A stretch of DNA of 64,000 nt from Glycine soja. Taxonomy: Eukaryota > Streptophyta > Magnoliopsida > Fabales > Fabaceae. The notes beneath the pieces are model-generated. The model was not told where the DNA came from and did not search any database. It saw nothing but the letters and a program-made list of their open reading frames with translations. Position numbers and translations under genes: made by a program. The stretch lies in contig NC_041016.1 in assembly GCF_004193775.1 (NCBI RefSeq), positions 43,077,522 through 43,141,521 on the forward strand, in the 5' to 3' direction. Positions 1 to 12,395 of this stretch are shown here, one piece after another (the stretch's first letter is position 1; each line of letters starts with the position of its first letter).

Positions 1-1157
1 TCTATCAAAATCTTGGAAAAATGAGTAGTTGTTAATAAAATAATTAAACTAATCTAAAGAGAAACATATACGGACGTAGTGTTGGTATGTATGAGTAGAA
101 CTAAACTTATATGTTTTAGGTAATATTTTATGTTGAAGTTTTATGAATGAAAAAGTGATAAAAATCAAAGGAATCCTATTAAAAGTTGTCCGTCATATTT
201 TCCAACATAGATCAATTAATCATTAATAAAGTTGATTAATATTTCACACCAACAAAATGCTAACAAAAAAATCTAAGGAGCATTAATAAAAAAAATTATT
301 ATTAATTTTTATAAAAAAAAAGCTATATGTTATGTTGATAAAAAGACTAATTAGTAAATACCTCTCGTTTAAAGTAAAAAAGTTTCTTACAAAATTAATT
401 TGTTTTAGGTTTCAATCTCTCACCATTGTATCCATCTTGGGCATATCTAATAAAGTTTTTACAAATACTATCTTGTTTATTAGATAACAATGTAAATGTA
501 TTTTTTCCCCATCAATTATACATAGAGTAAATTTGCTGATATTCCACATTTTTATTCATTATAACAAAAGAAAAAGCAAGAAAGAGAGAAAGAAAACATG
601 TGTGGACCTGGTGTGTTTTCTGATGAAAAATTACAAGGATGCATGTGATGCTATTCAAGAATTGAGGCGGGTTGTTTAGTTGATTGGAACTTTGTAAGTT
701 AAAGAAGAAAGAACATTCTCAATGGAAATAATAGGGAAACAGATAGAACCTAAAAAAAATTAAAAGAGATGCCATAAGTCACGACTCAAGATTAATTACA
801 GTGCTCCTTGATTTGCTACTCAAATGCAAGAGAAGGTGTTGGGATATTGCATACTTTACTACATCACGGCCACTTTGACCTTGTGCCATCAAAATTGCGG
901 CTATATAATAGCATAATGATACGCACCAATATATGTCCATAATTATTAATATGGCTAATTATCAAACACATGAATAAACTAAAATAGAGTTATTTTAGTT
1001 TGATCTATAGTCTTTGAGTTAAAGTTATGACTATGCTTTATGTTGATACTACTTAGAAGAAAAAAAAAAGTGGTAACCTTTGATATTTTTGGGTTTGATA
1101 GGGAAAAAAAAATCATGACCTGGTTTGCCTCACATGTGTTACGCAATGGTATTAGAC
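1..1157. other. AT-rich intergenic DNA
   Basis: I see no supported gene, RNA or element end here. It consists of A/T runs with short chance reading frames and no domain-like translation. Confidence 0.6.
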
Positions 1158-1424
1158 CTATAGATTTTGTAGGAAGTTAATTATCTCTTCCATTGATAAT
1201 GAGATAAAATAAAAAAAAATAAACAAGGTAGAAGACATTATTGAACCACCATCCCAAGGGCTGTCATAGACCACAAAATGGAACAAACCAGAGCCAACAG
1301 TTGCTGGCAAAAGGGGGTTCATTTTTGTAAACTGCTGGTGATCATGAAAGATGTTACAAGCAAGGTAATAATGTGTTGCACATCTCTTTGGGTGCCGTTG
1401 AGCTAGAGAGGACAAAGTTCGCAT
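1158..1424 (-). pseudogene. Unrecognised coding-like fragment
   Basis: An 88-codon minus-strand frame is less AT-rich than its surroundings over its first 60 codons (1245-1424). There it reads as ordinary protein, with motifs such as KRCATHYYLACNIF and TVGSGLFHFVVYDSPWDGG. The last 25 codons are a low-complexity F/I/S tail that looks like read-through into non-coding DNA. I do not recognise the family. It may be one exon of an older gene or a captured fragment, since no partner exon or clean splice donor is evident. A chance frame is possible. Confidence 0.25.
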
Positions 1425-1461
1425 ACTGCAGATTGGTCATGACTTGCCCCCCTTTCTAACT

Positions 1462-1663
1462 GAAGAAACATATAGCATTTTCTTGGCAAATAAATTTGGG
1501 ACTACTATTATTCTTCACCGCTTGATCTACAAGATTTCTAATTTATTTGTCATAGGATTTCTTTAGAGAAGTAAAACTTGATGGCACTTAACTACTTAAG
1601 ATTTCACAGCTTTTATCAACCAGTTTAATTTGGTATTTTATATTTTATTTGTACTTTACTTCG
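1462..1663. repeat. Dispersed direct repeat, copy A
   Basis: About 200 bp that recurs at 2955-3151 in the same orientation with scattered substitutions and small indels. Shared blocks include GAAGTAAAACTTGATGGC and ATTTCACAGCTTTTATCAAC. The copies are roughly 1.5 kb apart. They could be diverged LTRs of a small element or a segmental duplication; no PBS or polypurine tract was found to decide. Confidence 0.6.
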
Positions 1664-2954
1664 CGACTGTAATTTACTTTGTAGCTAGATTGTATACACA
1701 TTAGTTTTTTTTGTCTAATTAAATTAATTACTTAGCAACTTTTTTATTTCCAACATTTTGTTGGTGTCTAGTAGTTTTATTTGTTATTTTACTTTTCCAA
1801 GTTTTTTAGATTGAGTGTTTCAACAATTTTTTTTTGTTTTTTAACCATATCATGTTTTTTTTCTCAATTTCTGCATTTTTTTTGTTCATATATTTTATGT
1901 GCATTTAAGACATTTTCATAATCTTCGTGAAGCAATTCATTAACCATTAAATCCAAAGGATTTTACCAGATTTTGGGATAATTTTCTTTTTGTACTTTCC
2001 ATTTATTTCATTCCTTTTGTCTTTCTTCTTTTTTCTCCTTTAAAATCAAGTCACCTACTTCCTTAAATTCATTAATCTGACATTCCCTTTTTGTTCAAAA
2101 CTTGTGTGATTGGTCCAAAGGAGAACCTACATTTGGCCGTCAGAGTTTTCCAATCGAACAACGAAAGATTTTTTTTTCCTAATTGCATAGTTGGTGGTTA
2201 CAGGTTCATGTTATCCTTTTATTTTGAAAATTTAATTTTAAAAAAAGTTATAAAACGTTTATTTTTTTACAATTTATTATAACCACCTTTTTGGCTTTAT
2301 TCCTTAATTTACTCTCATTAACAGCATGATATTTTTTATATTAATTTTCAATTTCAAATAAACTTTTCTTGGTATTCTTTTATTTTCTTATATTAACTTC
2401 TCATTTCTCGCGTGAAATATCTCGAACAAACATGAAAATTCATTCACAAAACAATCAGTGCAGATTATTATTAAGAATTAGTTCCAAGTTTTTTCTATTT
2501 GAAATGAATCTTCGTAGTGTGTATGATCATCTCTATGTTTTTTCCTCTTTCTAATTTGCAATCACTACATTTTTAGAACATTACTTTTTTTTAACATAAA
2601 AATTGCAGTGTTTGGAACAAAGTCAGAATGTTTAGAAAGACAAATAAGGAATTGTAAGCTTTATGTTTTCTTATTTCAATTTTTTCATCCGTTGCAATTG
2701 TTTTTTCTTAAACCAAACAATATGCTATATATGTTATATCCTCTTGGGGACGGCCACTAAGCTTCGGATGTCAAGGTGGATATATGCATATGTTCTCTAA
2801 GATGCATAGTGGGTTTGCTTTCATTCATCCTTGCTATAGATTTTTATTTTTTTCTAATTATTTTCTTTCTCAATATTTACGCAGTTCCTTTGTTTCTTTT
2901 TATGATTGTACTATTTTGTTTATAGCATTTTAAGTTTTATGTTTTACCGTAAGT
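1664..2954. other. AT-rich spacer between direct repeats
   Basis: T-rich low-complexity sequence between the two copies of the direct repeat. The reading frames at 2091-2282 and 2369-2554 are rich in F/L/N/K, as expected from T-rich DNA, and show no domain. No gene is called. Confidence 0.55.
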
Positions 2955-3151
2955 GAAGAAACATAGCATCTTCTTGGCAAACAAATTTGGGTCTACTATT
3001 GTTCGTCACCGCTTGAGCAAGATTTCTGATTTATTTGCCATATGATTTCTTTAGAGAAGTAAAACTTGATGGCTCTTGTATACTTAAGATTTCACAGCTT
3101 TTATCAACCAGTTTTGGTATGGTATATTTTATTTGTAATTTATATACTTCG
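2955..3151. repeat. Dispersed direct repeat, copy B
   Basis: Second copy of the repeat at 1462-1663, same orientation. It begins TGAAGAAACATAGCATC and ends near TATACTTCG, where copy A has TTTACTTCG. Confidence 0.6.
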
Positions 3152-4005
3152 ATCAATGTTGTCTATATGAAAAAAAAAAATCTATCAATGTCTTGCTGTA
3201 ATTTTATAAATCATGTGTAAATTCTCTTCTCAACCTCTAATTGCCCATTACCTTCCGAAAATAGGCCACAAAAGGTAACTTTGCAAGATTTATTCTTATG
3301 TGAAATTGTATATTTGTAATGGAAAAAAATAATCATGTACTTCACATTACTAATATAATAGTATTTTTAATCATATACGGATGATAAGTTAAAATATTAG
3401 AAGTGATGTAGTTTGAAATGTTAAAATTAAAAGAAATTATCAAATTTTAAATAATAGTAATTTGAAATTTTAAAATTTAAAACTTTGACAGTTTTTAAAT
3501 AATACAGTACTTTATTAAAATATCCAATAAGAGACTAACAGGGTAATTTTGAATTTAAAATAAAAAGAATTAGCATTTTTTAAATAATAGTAGTTTATAA
3601 TTTTAAAATTAAAAAAGGCCAATTTTTTAATAGTAGCAGTCTACAATTTTAAAATTAAAAAATGGAAGTTTTTAAATAATTGTGATTTACGTTTTTCAAT
3701 CTTAAAAGTGGGGGAAAATAACTATATTATACAGCCAAGCAAATAATTAACAAATAACAGTGGTTTATCTAATAAGGAAATTAAAAATATCAACCAATTA
3801 ATTTAACAAAATAAATATTAAAATAAATATAGGTTACCATAGTAGAGCCACAAGAATAAAAGAAAAATACAAACAAACAAACACATTTTTAGAAAAAAAA
3901 ATTATAAACTAAAACTAACACATGCCAATAGTTTCATTTATAATTATTAAATCCAATTACGTATCGATGGGTATGATAAAGTTATAACCTTTTATGATAA
4001 TTCAT
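3152..4005. other. AT-rich intergenic DNA
   Basis: No supported feature. Several short, degenerate repeats of the form TTTTAAATAATAGTAGTTT occur between about 3440 and 3690. Confidence 0.5.
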
Positions 4006-4008
4006 TAA

Positions 4009-4985
4009 CCCTGTGTCTGGATGGATATTTTTAATAAAGTAATTCATTTTAAATGAAATATTGAATGTCTATCATTCTAAATTTAGTGTTTGAATAATAA
4101 TTTAAAGAAAAATTAAATATCTTCCATTTTAATAGAGAATTTTAATTAACAAAAAATGAGTGATATGAAATTATCTTAAAAATCAAAGAATTTCAATTTC
4201 TCCCTTGTACCAATATCCCTCCTCTCTCTGCGTGTAGTGTACTCACTCCTCTCTCCAATACCAGTGCTTACTCACTCCTTTCTCTAAGTCTTTCCTCAGA
4301 GGAACTCCAGAACCTACTAGCCAAAGAGGAAGATCTTTATGGCGCGGATCTACAGCGAGTTAAAAGCAAAGTGTTTCTCTGGAGCGTGCTTGAACTGGAA
4401 GCAAAATCACTATCCTTATCGACATTCACTCTCTCATGGAACGGTAATTCTAATTCTTCGTCGTGAAAATTGCACTCGGGCTCAGAGTGATGTTTGAGCT
4501 TGGTGGGCTTTCGACGGAAGAAGCTAGGCTAGTTGGACCAGAGGGGTTTGCAGCAGCAGGGGTGGTTGTTGGGGCTTCGGATCCAATAGCAGTAGCAGCG
4601 GCAACGCGTGGGAGCTAAGTCACGTTTGGTGGTGGCGCCTTGTTTGGAAGGGCATTTGACTAGGACCTGGCCTATGCACGTGACCTTAGGGGAAGAGGGT
4701 TCCTGGGTTTGGGTTTCTATGGTGGTGGTGTTTTTTTTCCTTACGAACATTTGGCTTGATTTGGACCTTCTGCTGCTTCTGCTGGCAGCATTGCTTTTGA
4801 GAAACCTCATGAGTGGGGGAGGGAACTTGTCTGTGCGACCCAGACTCAAAATAGGTTTCGCTTGATTTGAATTGCTTCAACCAAACAAAATATTTATAAA
4901 ATAAAAGGAATTTAAATTAAGGTAATCAAAATATTGTGTATTTAAATTTCCTAAAAAAATTTGAATCCCCCATCCAAACACATGG
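4009..4985. mobile_element. PIF/Harbinger (Tourist-like) non-autonomous element, TSD TAA
   Basis: The left end CCCTGTGTCTGGATGG (4009-4024) and the right end CCATCCAAACACATGG (4970-4985) are inverted repeats matching at 14 of 16 positions. Each is bordered by the trinucleotide TAA (4006-4008 and 4986-4988), the target duplication expected of PIF/Harbinger elements. The outer 150-200 bp are AT-rich and the middle is clearly more GC-rich. There is no transposase frame, so it would need help in trans. Superfamily assignment rests on the TSD and the end sequence only. Confidence 0.65.
4290..4865 (+). pseudogene. Gene-like cargo inside the Harbinger-like element
   Basis: This core is much richer in G and C than the flanks and reads as protein in pieces. 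From 4339 a plus-strand frame starts MARIYSELKAKC; from 4608 to 4865 another runs with a leucine-rich membrane-like stretch (LDLDLLLLLLAALLL) before a stop. The opposite strand has an equally long frame (4529-4849), so the coding strand is unsettled. No family was recognised. It may be captured host sequence, as in Pack-type elements, but the parent gene is unknown. Confidence 0.3.
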
Positions 4986-4988
4986 TAA

Positions 4989-5414
4989 AGGTTATTTTAA
5001 GAATTATTTCTTTTTAAATGAGAAGAAAAATATTTTCACAATCAATGCCAAATAATTTAACTTTGTACACTTTTTTTAAAGGGTTTTAACTCTATACACT
5101 AATTAATATAAACAATAAATATTGAGTAGAGATATACATGTATTTTGAAAACTAATAAATTAATAAAATAAAAATAATATTGAAAAAAATAAAAAAATAC
5201 AAATAAAATTCATCAAACACAAAATAATTTATTCAACAAATTAATATACACATCAATTCATATAATAAAAATAATATTACTAAACTAAAATTAATATATG
5301 TTAATACACGATAAGAAAAAAAATTATAATATATCAAATTTAACGTAATAAAAATGTTATAATGAAATAGAAATACAGATATACAGACTTGGTAGTGCAT
5401 GTATCCCTGCTAGC

Positions 5415-5473
<59 letters not shown>

Positions 5474-6086
5474 TGTAATGTTGTGTTTGAATGAGTTAGT
5501 GATTCAATTAAATTACAGAAGTAATTAAATTTAAGTTTACTGGTTGAATGAATAAGTTAATTTGAGTTATTGATTTGATTATGTGTGTATTGTGGTTAAT
5601 GAGTTTTAGTGGTTTGAGTGTAAGGGAATGAACTTTATAGTTTATGTTGGAAAGGTGAGTGTGTATGGTAAGACTTACGTGTGAAATTGAGGAATTTCTA
5701 GAGTAGTAAACCCTTCCTAAACTCTAAAGAATTTGGAACACAACACAAAAGGTCTCTTGCTACTCTTTTCTTTCTTTCAAAGAATACTCATTCCTTAAGG
5801 ATTTGAGAACTTCATTGTCTTGATCAAAGGAGATATTTTTCTCCTTTCTTTAGTATTCATTGGTTATCCCATGGTGTGGTAAACACCTCTTCTCCTTCAA
5901 GAAAGAAAACCCTTCTCCCTCTCTTAAATTTAATTTTTGTTTTCTCAAGAGCACCTATGGAAGTTTCATGAAAAATGCTTGGTTTTGGGGTTTGGATCTA
6001 ACTTTAAGTGAATTTTGGGTATGGATAATTCTCTTGAGTGACTTTTATCATATTATTTATGTTTATGTATATAGTAGTTACAGTTC
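4989..6086. other. AT-rich intergenic DNA with a microsatellite
   Basis: Apart from the TAA microsatellite I see no feature. A T-rich frame at 5860-6141 lacks recognisable motifs and runs into the CACTA-like end, so it is not called. Confidence 0.5.
5416..5473. repeat. (TAA)n microsatellite
   Basis: An uninterrupted TAA repeat of about 19 units. It is likely polymorphic and hard to assemble from short reads. Confidence 0.95.
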
Positions 6087-6350
6087 CACTAATACAAAAA
6101 AAAAACCCTTTCAAAAGACGGTTATAGAACATTTTCCATGACGATTTTCAATCACTTTTGAATCTGTTGTCATAAAAAGTCAACACTTTCTATGAAGGTT
6201 TTTAAATCATCTTAGAATCTCATTTTTCACGTTAGTTTTTTAAGAATCTATCTTAGAATGTGTTATTTTTGTTTAAAAATGTTAAAAAACGTGAGACTTT
6301 CTAAGACGGTTTTTATATAGAATCATCTTAAAATGTGTTATTTTTTTCGT
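6087..6350 (+). mobile_element. CACTA (En/Spm)-like left end
   Basis: The sequence CACTAATACAAAAAA at 6087 resembles CACTA terminal repeats. It is followed by several copies in both orientations of a subterminal motif of the type AAGACGGTT / ATCTTAGAATGTG (6113-6345), the array that CACTA transposase binds. The same motif family occurs in the elements ending at 31151 and starting at 32892. No matching right end was found before the gypsy LTR at 7038, so this may be a truncated or interrupted element. Confidence 0.55.
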
Positions 6351-7037
6351 TACATGCCACACCCATGCTTGCTACAAGAGTCATTTCCCTGCATTGAAGC
6401 CACACGTTAAATTCTAAACTCTAGTCCTTTTTAAATTGAATACTTTAACCATATTACCAATAAGAATGATAATGTTCTTCCAATAAAATGAATAATGTAA
6501 TCAACAGGAAAGCACAAATTGACTAAAGCTATTATAATATGATCTACCTAGCTTGACTCAGTGAAATTTAAGGCAAGGGAAAAAGATCAAAGAACTTCTC
6601 ATTTTCAATTTCTAAGGCATACTCACAGCCAGTAATTTTGTATGAAATGATATAAGCTTTTCTCCAATATCAATAAGACAAAAAATGAAAAGAAGCAAAA
6701 AAAAAATTAAGATAACCATCTTCACAGTAAGAAATGATCAATTATAGAAAATTTGTTTTAAATATTCATAAATAAGATTTATAACCCCGTAAACTAATTC
6801 ACTTTGCACTAGTTCATCTAAATTAGCTTCAGGAATGAATAGTTGGTGAAACTTAAGAAATGGAAATTCAGGTAGAGCAAGAGATAGAGAGAAAGATACC
6901 CCAAGTGCAGTTGCAAGCATTAAAGCAATTAGAACTAAGACCATTTGTTGCCACTTGGGGAAATCCATTAGACAAGGACAAATATAATTGACAAGGACAA
7001 CTTTAGCATAAACAAATACAATGAGTGATATAAAAGA
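6351..7037. other. Unassigned DNA between CACTA-like end and gypsy LTR
   Basis: A minus-strand frame (6738-7133) has a hydrophobic, membrane-like segment near MVLVLIALMLATALG, but its first third lies in the gypsy LTR, so it is a composite frame rather than a gene. The remainder may be cargo of the CACTA-like element. No family was recognised. Confidence 0.35.
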
Positions 7038-7949
7038 CTCCAAAAAGATTGGACCAGAGATGCAAGAAAAGGCCCTATGGTTCTCATGAGCCTTAGGATG
7101 AATTTTGGGCCCATGGGCTAAGTATGAACCCACTTATCTTTGTACATATTATATTATAGTTTCATTATTTTTGGGTCTTGCATTTAGGGCTCCACAGAGT
7201 AGGGAGGGTACCCTAGTAATGTAGAAATTTTCAGCCCTTGTATTTTAGGGCACCTAGACTAGTTTTTGTATTCGGGGTAATTTTGTAATTTTACATGCAT
7301 TAAGTGGAGAGAAATTTAATTGAATTGGGAGAAGCCCAATCCAGTTAAATTTTTTACCAGCCTAAGGGGGAGGTGAGCATTTGCTTGCTACACCCCGTTG
7401 CCACATCATATAGTCACACTTTGTGCATGTGCTTTATGCTTTACATGCCTTATGATACCTAAGCACACTTAGTGGAGAATCTTGGACTTGATCTTGAATT
7501 AGTGGGTTGAAACATAGTTGAGATTCACTAATCATAATTATTGAAATTTTGGCTCCACAAATTCAAATTCAAATTCAAGTGATATTTGAATAGATTTCAA
7601 ATTTTCCTCCAATTTTGTATGACACTTAGGCTATAAATAAAGGCCTTTTGTGAGCATTTTTTCAAATTTGATCAATTGATAAATTAGACTTCAAAGTTTA
7701 GACCTCATTTGAGGCATAAATTTCGTGCCCCCTCTCTCCCTCTCCCTCCAATCATCTTCTCCTACCTTCAAGCTTTTATCCATGACCTTTTATGGCAGTG
7801 AGCTTGTTCTTGACTCATCTTCTCCTTGAAGTGGCGTCTCCAATCACCTTTCCTCCTTCTCCATTCTGCTGTCATTGATCTTCAAGAAGCAAAGCACTGC
7901 ATTGATGAAGAAGATCCAAGGCTTACAAGCTCTACATGGAGCTACATCA
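7038..7949 (+). repeat. 5' LTR of gypsy copy 1 (outer end missing)
   Basis: Aligns over its length with 12438-13381. The first roughly 42 bp of the LTR seen at 12396-12437 have no counterpart here. It ends in CTACATCA, two bases before the primer site. A TATA-like GGCTATAAATAAAGG at 7629-7643 sits where the promoter is expected and is conserved in the other LTR copies. Confidence 0.85.
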
Positions 7950-7951
7950 CG

Positions 7952-7963
7952 TGGTAGCAGAGC
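7952..7963 (+). other. Primer binding site (tRNA-iMet type), gypsy copy 1
   Basis: TGGTAGCAGAGC, one base different from TGGTATCAGAGC, the complement of the plant initiator-Met tRNA 3' end. It lies two bases after the LTR, the normal spacing. Confidence 0.85.
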
Positions 7964-9781
7964 ATCTTCATCTAGGCGATGTTCTTTTGCTTCCTCTATC
8001 TTTTGTTCGGTCAATTCACTTTAATTCCTTGTTCTTCATAATCTTCTCCATGTATCTCCTCCATTTTCTTGTGGTTTGGTTCTATTTAAAGTAGATTAAA
8101 AAATAATAAACCGATTAAATCTTAGATCTACACTTGTTCTTACATTTCATGATCCAAATTTTATATTGAATCATGTTTTTGTGATGATTTTAGGTTCTAT
8201 CTTTTTTCAGTCATAATCTTCTTATGCTGAACCTTTACATCTCAATTTTCTTGAAAAATATTGATTAGAAAAGAAAACACAAAAATCTAAGTGCAAATCA
8301 CTTCATTCATGTTGTCTTAGAGTCATGTTTAGCCATAATAATTGTCACATTATGTTCTAAGTTTGTGTTGAATTTTGATTTTATTGATTGAATTCTAGAT
8401 ACATTTGTTCATGTATTCTTTTAATTCTTAGCCTATCATTTGAAATTTGAGTCTAATTCATGCATATTATTTAGTTCATAACATGTTCTAAATCAATTCC
8501 TAGAAGTAGTCTTGTTGAATTGTTTTTTGTTTTCTAAGTTTCCTATATGATGCCTATGAAGAAATTGAGTTGTGGTGTTCAGTTGTGGTTGGATTTGTGA
8601 ATCAAAATAAGTCTTAAGCTCTCTTGAATTGTGTTATCCAAGACAATTGAGCATAAGCAAACACAAATTGTAACTATCCAAGCCTTAAGCATCATAAAAA
8701 CTACCCTTGATTTCTATGCTGAAATTCTGGTTGTTGTCAGTTTTGGCACACTATCTTCTTAACTCTGCTATGGCTTGAATACTTCGAGTTATGAGCTAAA
8801 GTTTTAACTGGATAAAATAGACACATGTATGAAAACAATGGAAAAATAATGAACAAAAACAAAAAAGAAATGAGCAAGAAAAGGTGATAAAGATTAACGT
8901 CAAAATACATATCCAGAACAGAAAAAAAAATGTGTATGCTTGATTTTCTTGAAAATCTTTCATTATTTTGAGTTGCATTACAAGCCTATTTGACTTGTTG
9001 GAGTTTTTCATATTTTAGATGTGTTTCCAAATTGACATAACTAGAATTTTTCTTTGAGTCTTGTTTTTAATTTGTCAATCTAATCTAGTGCCATTCTAGG
9101 ACTTCCTTTGTGTTCCACCTTGGCTTGTGGTGATGTCCTTTTGCTTTATTTTTCCTTGAATCTCATTGAATTAATGTCATGTTAAATTTCCTTTTGGTTT
9201 AGCTTTCATTTCATCTTTTGGTTTCTTGCTTGTCTTTTTTTTTTTGTGTCTAAGTGTTGCCTACAAATAAGGATTGGAAGAGGAAATTGGTGCATTGCTT
9301 GGAGGAAGATTTTTGAGTCTTGGAGGTTAACCATCCAAGGAGGACCATTGGATTTGAAGACAAATTTGAAGACCTTAATTGCTTTGTTGAATTTTTTGTA
9401 ATAGAACATTTGAGTGCTGAATTTTTTCTATTAAAATTCCTTGTATTTGGACATTCTTTAGGGGTGTATTGGGAGTCTCCAAGAGACCATCCAAACCTCT
9501 ATTTGTGTGTAATAGCTTAGTGTAAACCATGTAGACTAAGTGAAGAGCCAGTTGGGACCTCCAAAGGTTCATCCAAGCCTTCACATAGGAAGTTTTCAAG
9601 CTTCCTTTAAACTTCCTTTACCTTCCATTGTCAAACCGCCTACATAGCTTGCTTTTTACCAATTCATTTTTACCTTATCGTTCACACCTATGTTAGTTTT
9701 TATTTTGGCTATTTTCAACCATAGTTTCTTTTACCTTTTGTTTTCAAACCCCCAACAAGAAAGAACCACAACTTAGGAACC
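7964..9781 (+). other. Leader of gypsy copy 1
   Basis: Untranslated-looking region of about 1.8 kb between primer site and gag. The part to about 8720 matches copy 2 (20213-20970) closely, and the rest is more diverged. No conserved open frame was seen. Confidence 0.6.
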
Positions 9782-12395
9782 AATGTGAGTCTTCATTCTT
9801 CATCTAGTGTTAATGGTGAGAGTTCTACTCTTAAAGACCCCTTGTATAGGATATTAGATGAGTTGAGATTATTTAAATTATGGAAAGAAAAACAAGAGAG
9901 AAATAAAAAGGAAAAAAAGTGGAAGAAATAAGTCAAGATGAAAGAGAGAAAATAAGAGAGGAAGAAAGAAGAAAAATAATGAAAGAAATGAAAAAAGAAA
10001 AAATCATCTCCTATAATAGTCATGACTCTTGCAAGAGTTTAAGTGAAGAACTTAACAACTATTATGGAGGGCGACATAGGTCACATACTAAACATCACTC
10101 CCAAAGAAGAGAAAAAGATAGAAGGCCTAAAGAGATTAACATTAGCCTCATATATTTCCATGGAAAAAATAATGTTAAGGCCTACCTAGATTAGAAAATA
10201 AAGGTTGAACAACTCTTTGCTTGCCATCATATTACTGAAGAGAGAAAAGTTCAATTGGTTACCCTTAGCTTTCAAGGGTATGCCCTCTATTGCTGGACTT
10301 CCCTTGTTAGGGAAAGAAGGATTCATAGGGATCCTCCAGTAGAGTATTGGAATGATCTTAAGAGTACCCTTAGGAAAAGGCACATTCCCTTCTACTATGA
10401 AAGAGAGCCTATGGACAAGCTCCAAAGGCTCAGACAAAGGAGTATGAGTGTTGAAGAATATAAACAACAAATGGAACTAATCCTTTTAAGAGATAGACTT
10501 AGGGAGGAGGAAAGAACAAGCATAGCTAGGTTCCTTAGTGGACTTAATATGGAAGTCAGGGACAAGGTTGAACTCTTTCCATATAGGAAGCTAGATGAAC
10601 TAGTCCAACTTTGTATAAGAGTGGAACAACAACTTAAAAGAAAGTCTTCTTCAAAATCTTATGTCTTTCGCTCTTATCCAAGGAAGGACCAAGCCCAAGG
10701 AATTTTGGGGGCTGCACCTTCAAAACCCAAGGAAGATAAGGGTAAGACCATGGAGAAATCCACCCCTAAGACTAGTTCCCAAGCAATGACTAACAACATT
10801 AAATGCTTCAAATGCCTTGGGAGAGGTCACATTGCCTCTCAATTCCCCACAAAGAAAACCATGATTATGAGGGGTCAAGACATTTATAGTAGTCAATAGG
10901 AGACTACTTCTTTCTCTTCCTCTAATGTAAGTGAAGATAAAGTAAGTGGTGAGGAGTCTAGCGAGAAAGTCTACCCCCATGAAGAAGGTGGCCTCGTAAT
11001 GGTTAGAAGGCTCCTTAGAGGCCAATTTTGTGATCTATCTCAATCCCAAAGAGAGAACATCTTTCATACAAGATGCAAAATTTTAGATAAAACTTGTTCT
11101 CTTATTGTGGATAGTGGATCTTGTTGCAAATGTTGTAGCACAAAATTAGTTTCCAAGTTGAAACTCACTATCATTCCCCACCCAAAACCTTATAAACTTC
11201 AATGGCTCAATGAGCAATGGCTTAATGAGGAAGAGGAAATGATAGTTAACTAACAAGTGAAGGTACCTTTCTCCATTGGGACATATAAGGATGAAGTTAA
11301 TTGTGATATAGTTCCCATGGAGGCAAGACATATTCTCTTAGGAAGGCCATGGAAATTTGATAGGAAGATCATTTATAATGGTCTAACTAATGAGATTAAC
11401 TCACCCATCTTAACACTAAATTTGTGTTGCATCCTCAAACGCCTTCACAGGTAGCTAAGGATCAAGTACAAATAAAATACAATTGGGATAAGGAAAATAA
11501 TAGAAAAAGAAAAGAAGAACAACCTTTAATGGTTAAGGAGGAGTGTAAGGAGTTAAGTCTCTCCTCCAAGAGGTTATCTAAGAAGGAAAGTCATTTTGCA
11601 ATAAAGACAAACATTAAAGAAATTTTCCTTCTTAGACAACCTACACATCTTCTCCTTTGTAAAAGGACACTTGTTAGCATTGCCATATCTCTTGAGCTTG
11701 AGGTTATTCCTCAAGTAAAGGAGTTGTTGATTGAGGCTTTGGTTAGTAAGAGATTAAATCCTTATGCTTTGTTGGTGCCCAAAATAGGTATTATGAGGCA
11801 CTAAATCCTTATGATAGGTGATATGATGGATGTGTTGAGTGGTGCAACTCACTTTTGTAAAATCACCAATGCATCCAATATCTTTATGATTTGCATACAT
11901 AGGGACTCATTATGTAGGTTTGTTCTTATTTTTGGTTTCAATACAAACCTAAGTGTTCATATGGGACACCTTAGGTTTGTCGTACTTTTTGGTAGGAGTA
12001 ATCAACATGAAAATACAGAAAAGATAAATTTTATTGCATTATTTTCCTTAATTTTTTAAATAGTGATCAAGGGATTCCCACGGACCCTAAGAAAATAAAG
12101 GTCATTCCTAAGTTGCCCCTCCACCAAGTATAAGGGAACTTTGAGGCTTCTATGACTTAATGAACTTTTACAAAAGGTTTGTCCCATATTTTTCTATACT
12201 TGTAACACTACTTATTGAGTTGGTGAGGAACTATATTCCCTCCCATAAAAAGGGTTTTCAATCCTTACCCTACTTTAACATACCCAACACCACTAATGTA
12301 CATATTTTTATTCATTTTACAGGTGTTGAGGGAAGAAGCCCATAGTTTCAAAAAGCTCTGGATTTGAGGATAAATCCTTTTCAAGGGCGAGGGGA
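9782..12395 (+). pseudogene. Broken gag-pol of gypsy copy 1
   Basis: Read in order on the plus strand: a charged gag N-terminus (9919-10194), the gag core (10255-10899, with DKLQRLRQRSMSVEEYKQQM), a zinc knuckle CFKCLGRGHIASQF whose final Cys is Phe, an aspartic protease with an intact D-S-G (LIVDSGSC, about 11098-11122), a PHPKPYKLQWLNEQ block typical of this family, an RT N-terminus (LELEVIPQVKELL, about 11690-11730), RT ending (HMGHLRFV) and the NFYKRFVPYFS motif (12163-12195). Stops and frame changes interrupt it, starting with a TGA right after the presumed start codon at 9783. The RT core with YxDD, most of RNase H and integrase are missing. It cannot make a functional polyprotein. Confidence 0.8.

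Noticed and set aside
6738..7133. 131-codon minus-strand frame with a membrane-like segment
   Set aside because: Its first part is antisense gypsy LTR; the whole is a composite frame without a recognised family.
7952..7963. tRNA-like sequence
   Set aside because: Only the 12-base complement of a tRNA 3' end; it is a retroelement primer site. No full tRNA or rRNA gene was seen anywhere.
9793..10023. Minus-strand frame rich in F and S
   Set aside because: Antisense of the Lys/Glu-rich gag N-terminus of gypsy copy 1.
10720..11025. Minus-strand frame over gag/protease, repeated at 23002-23262
   Set aside because: Conserved between copies only because both carry the same plus-strand gag-protease; shadow frame.
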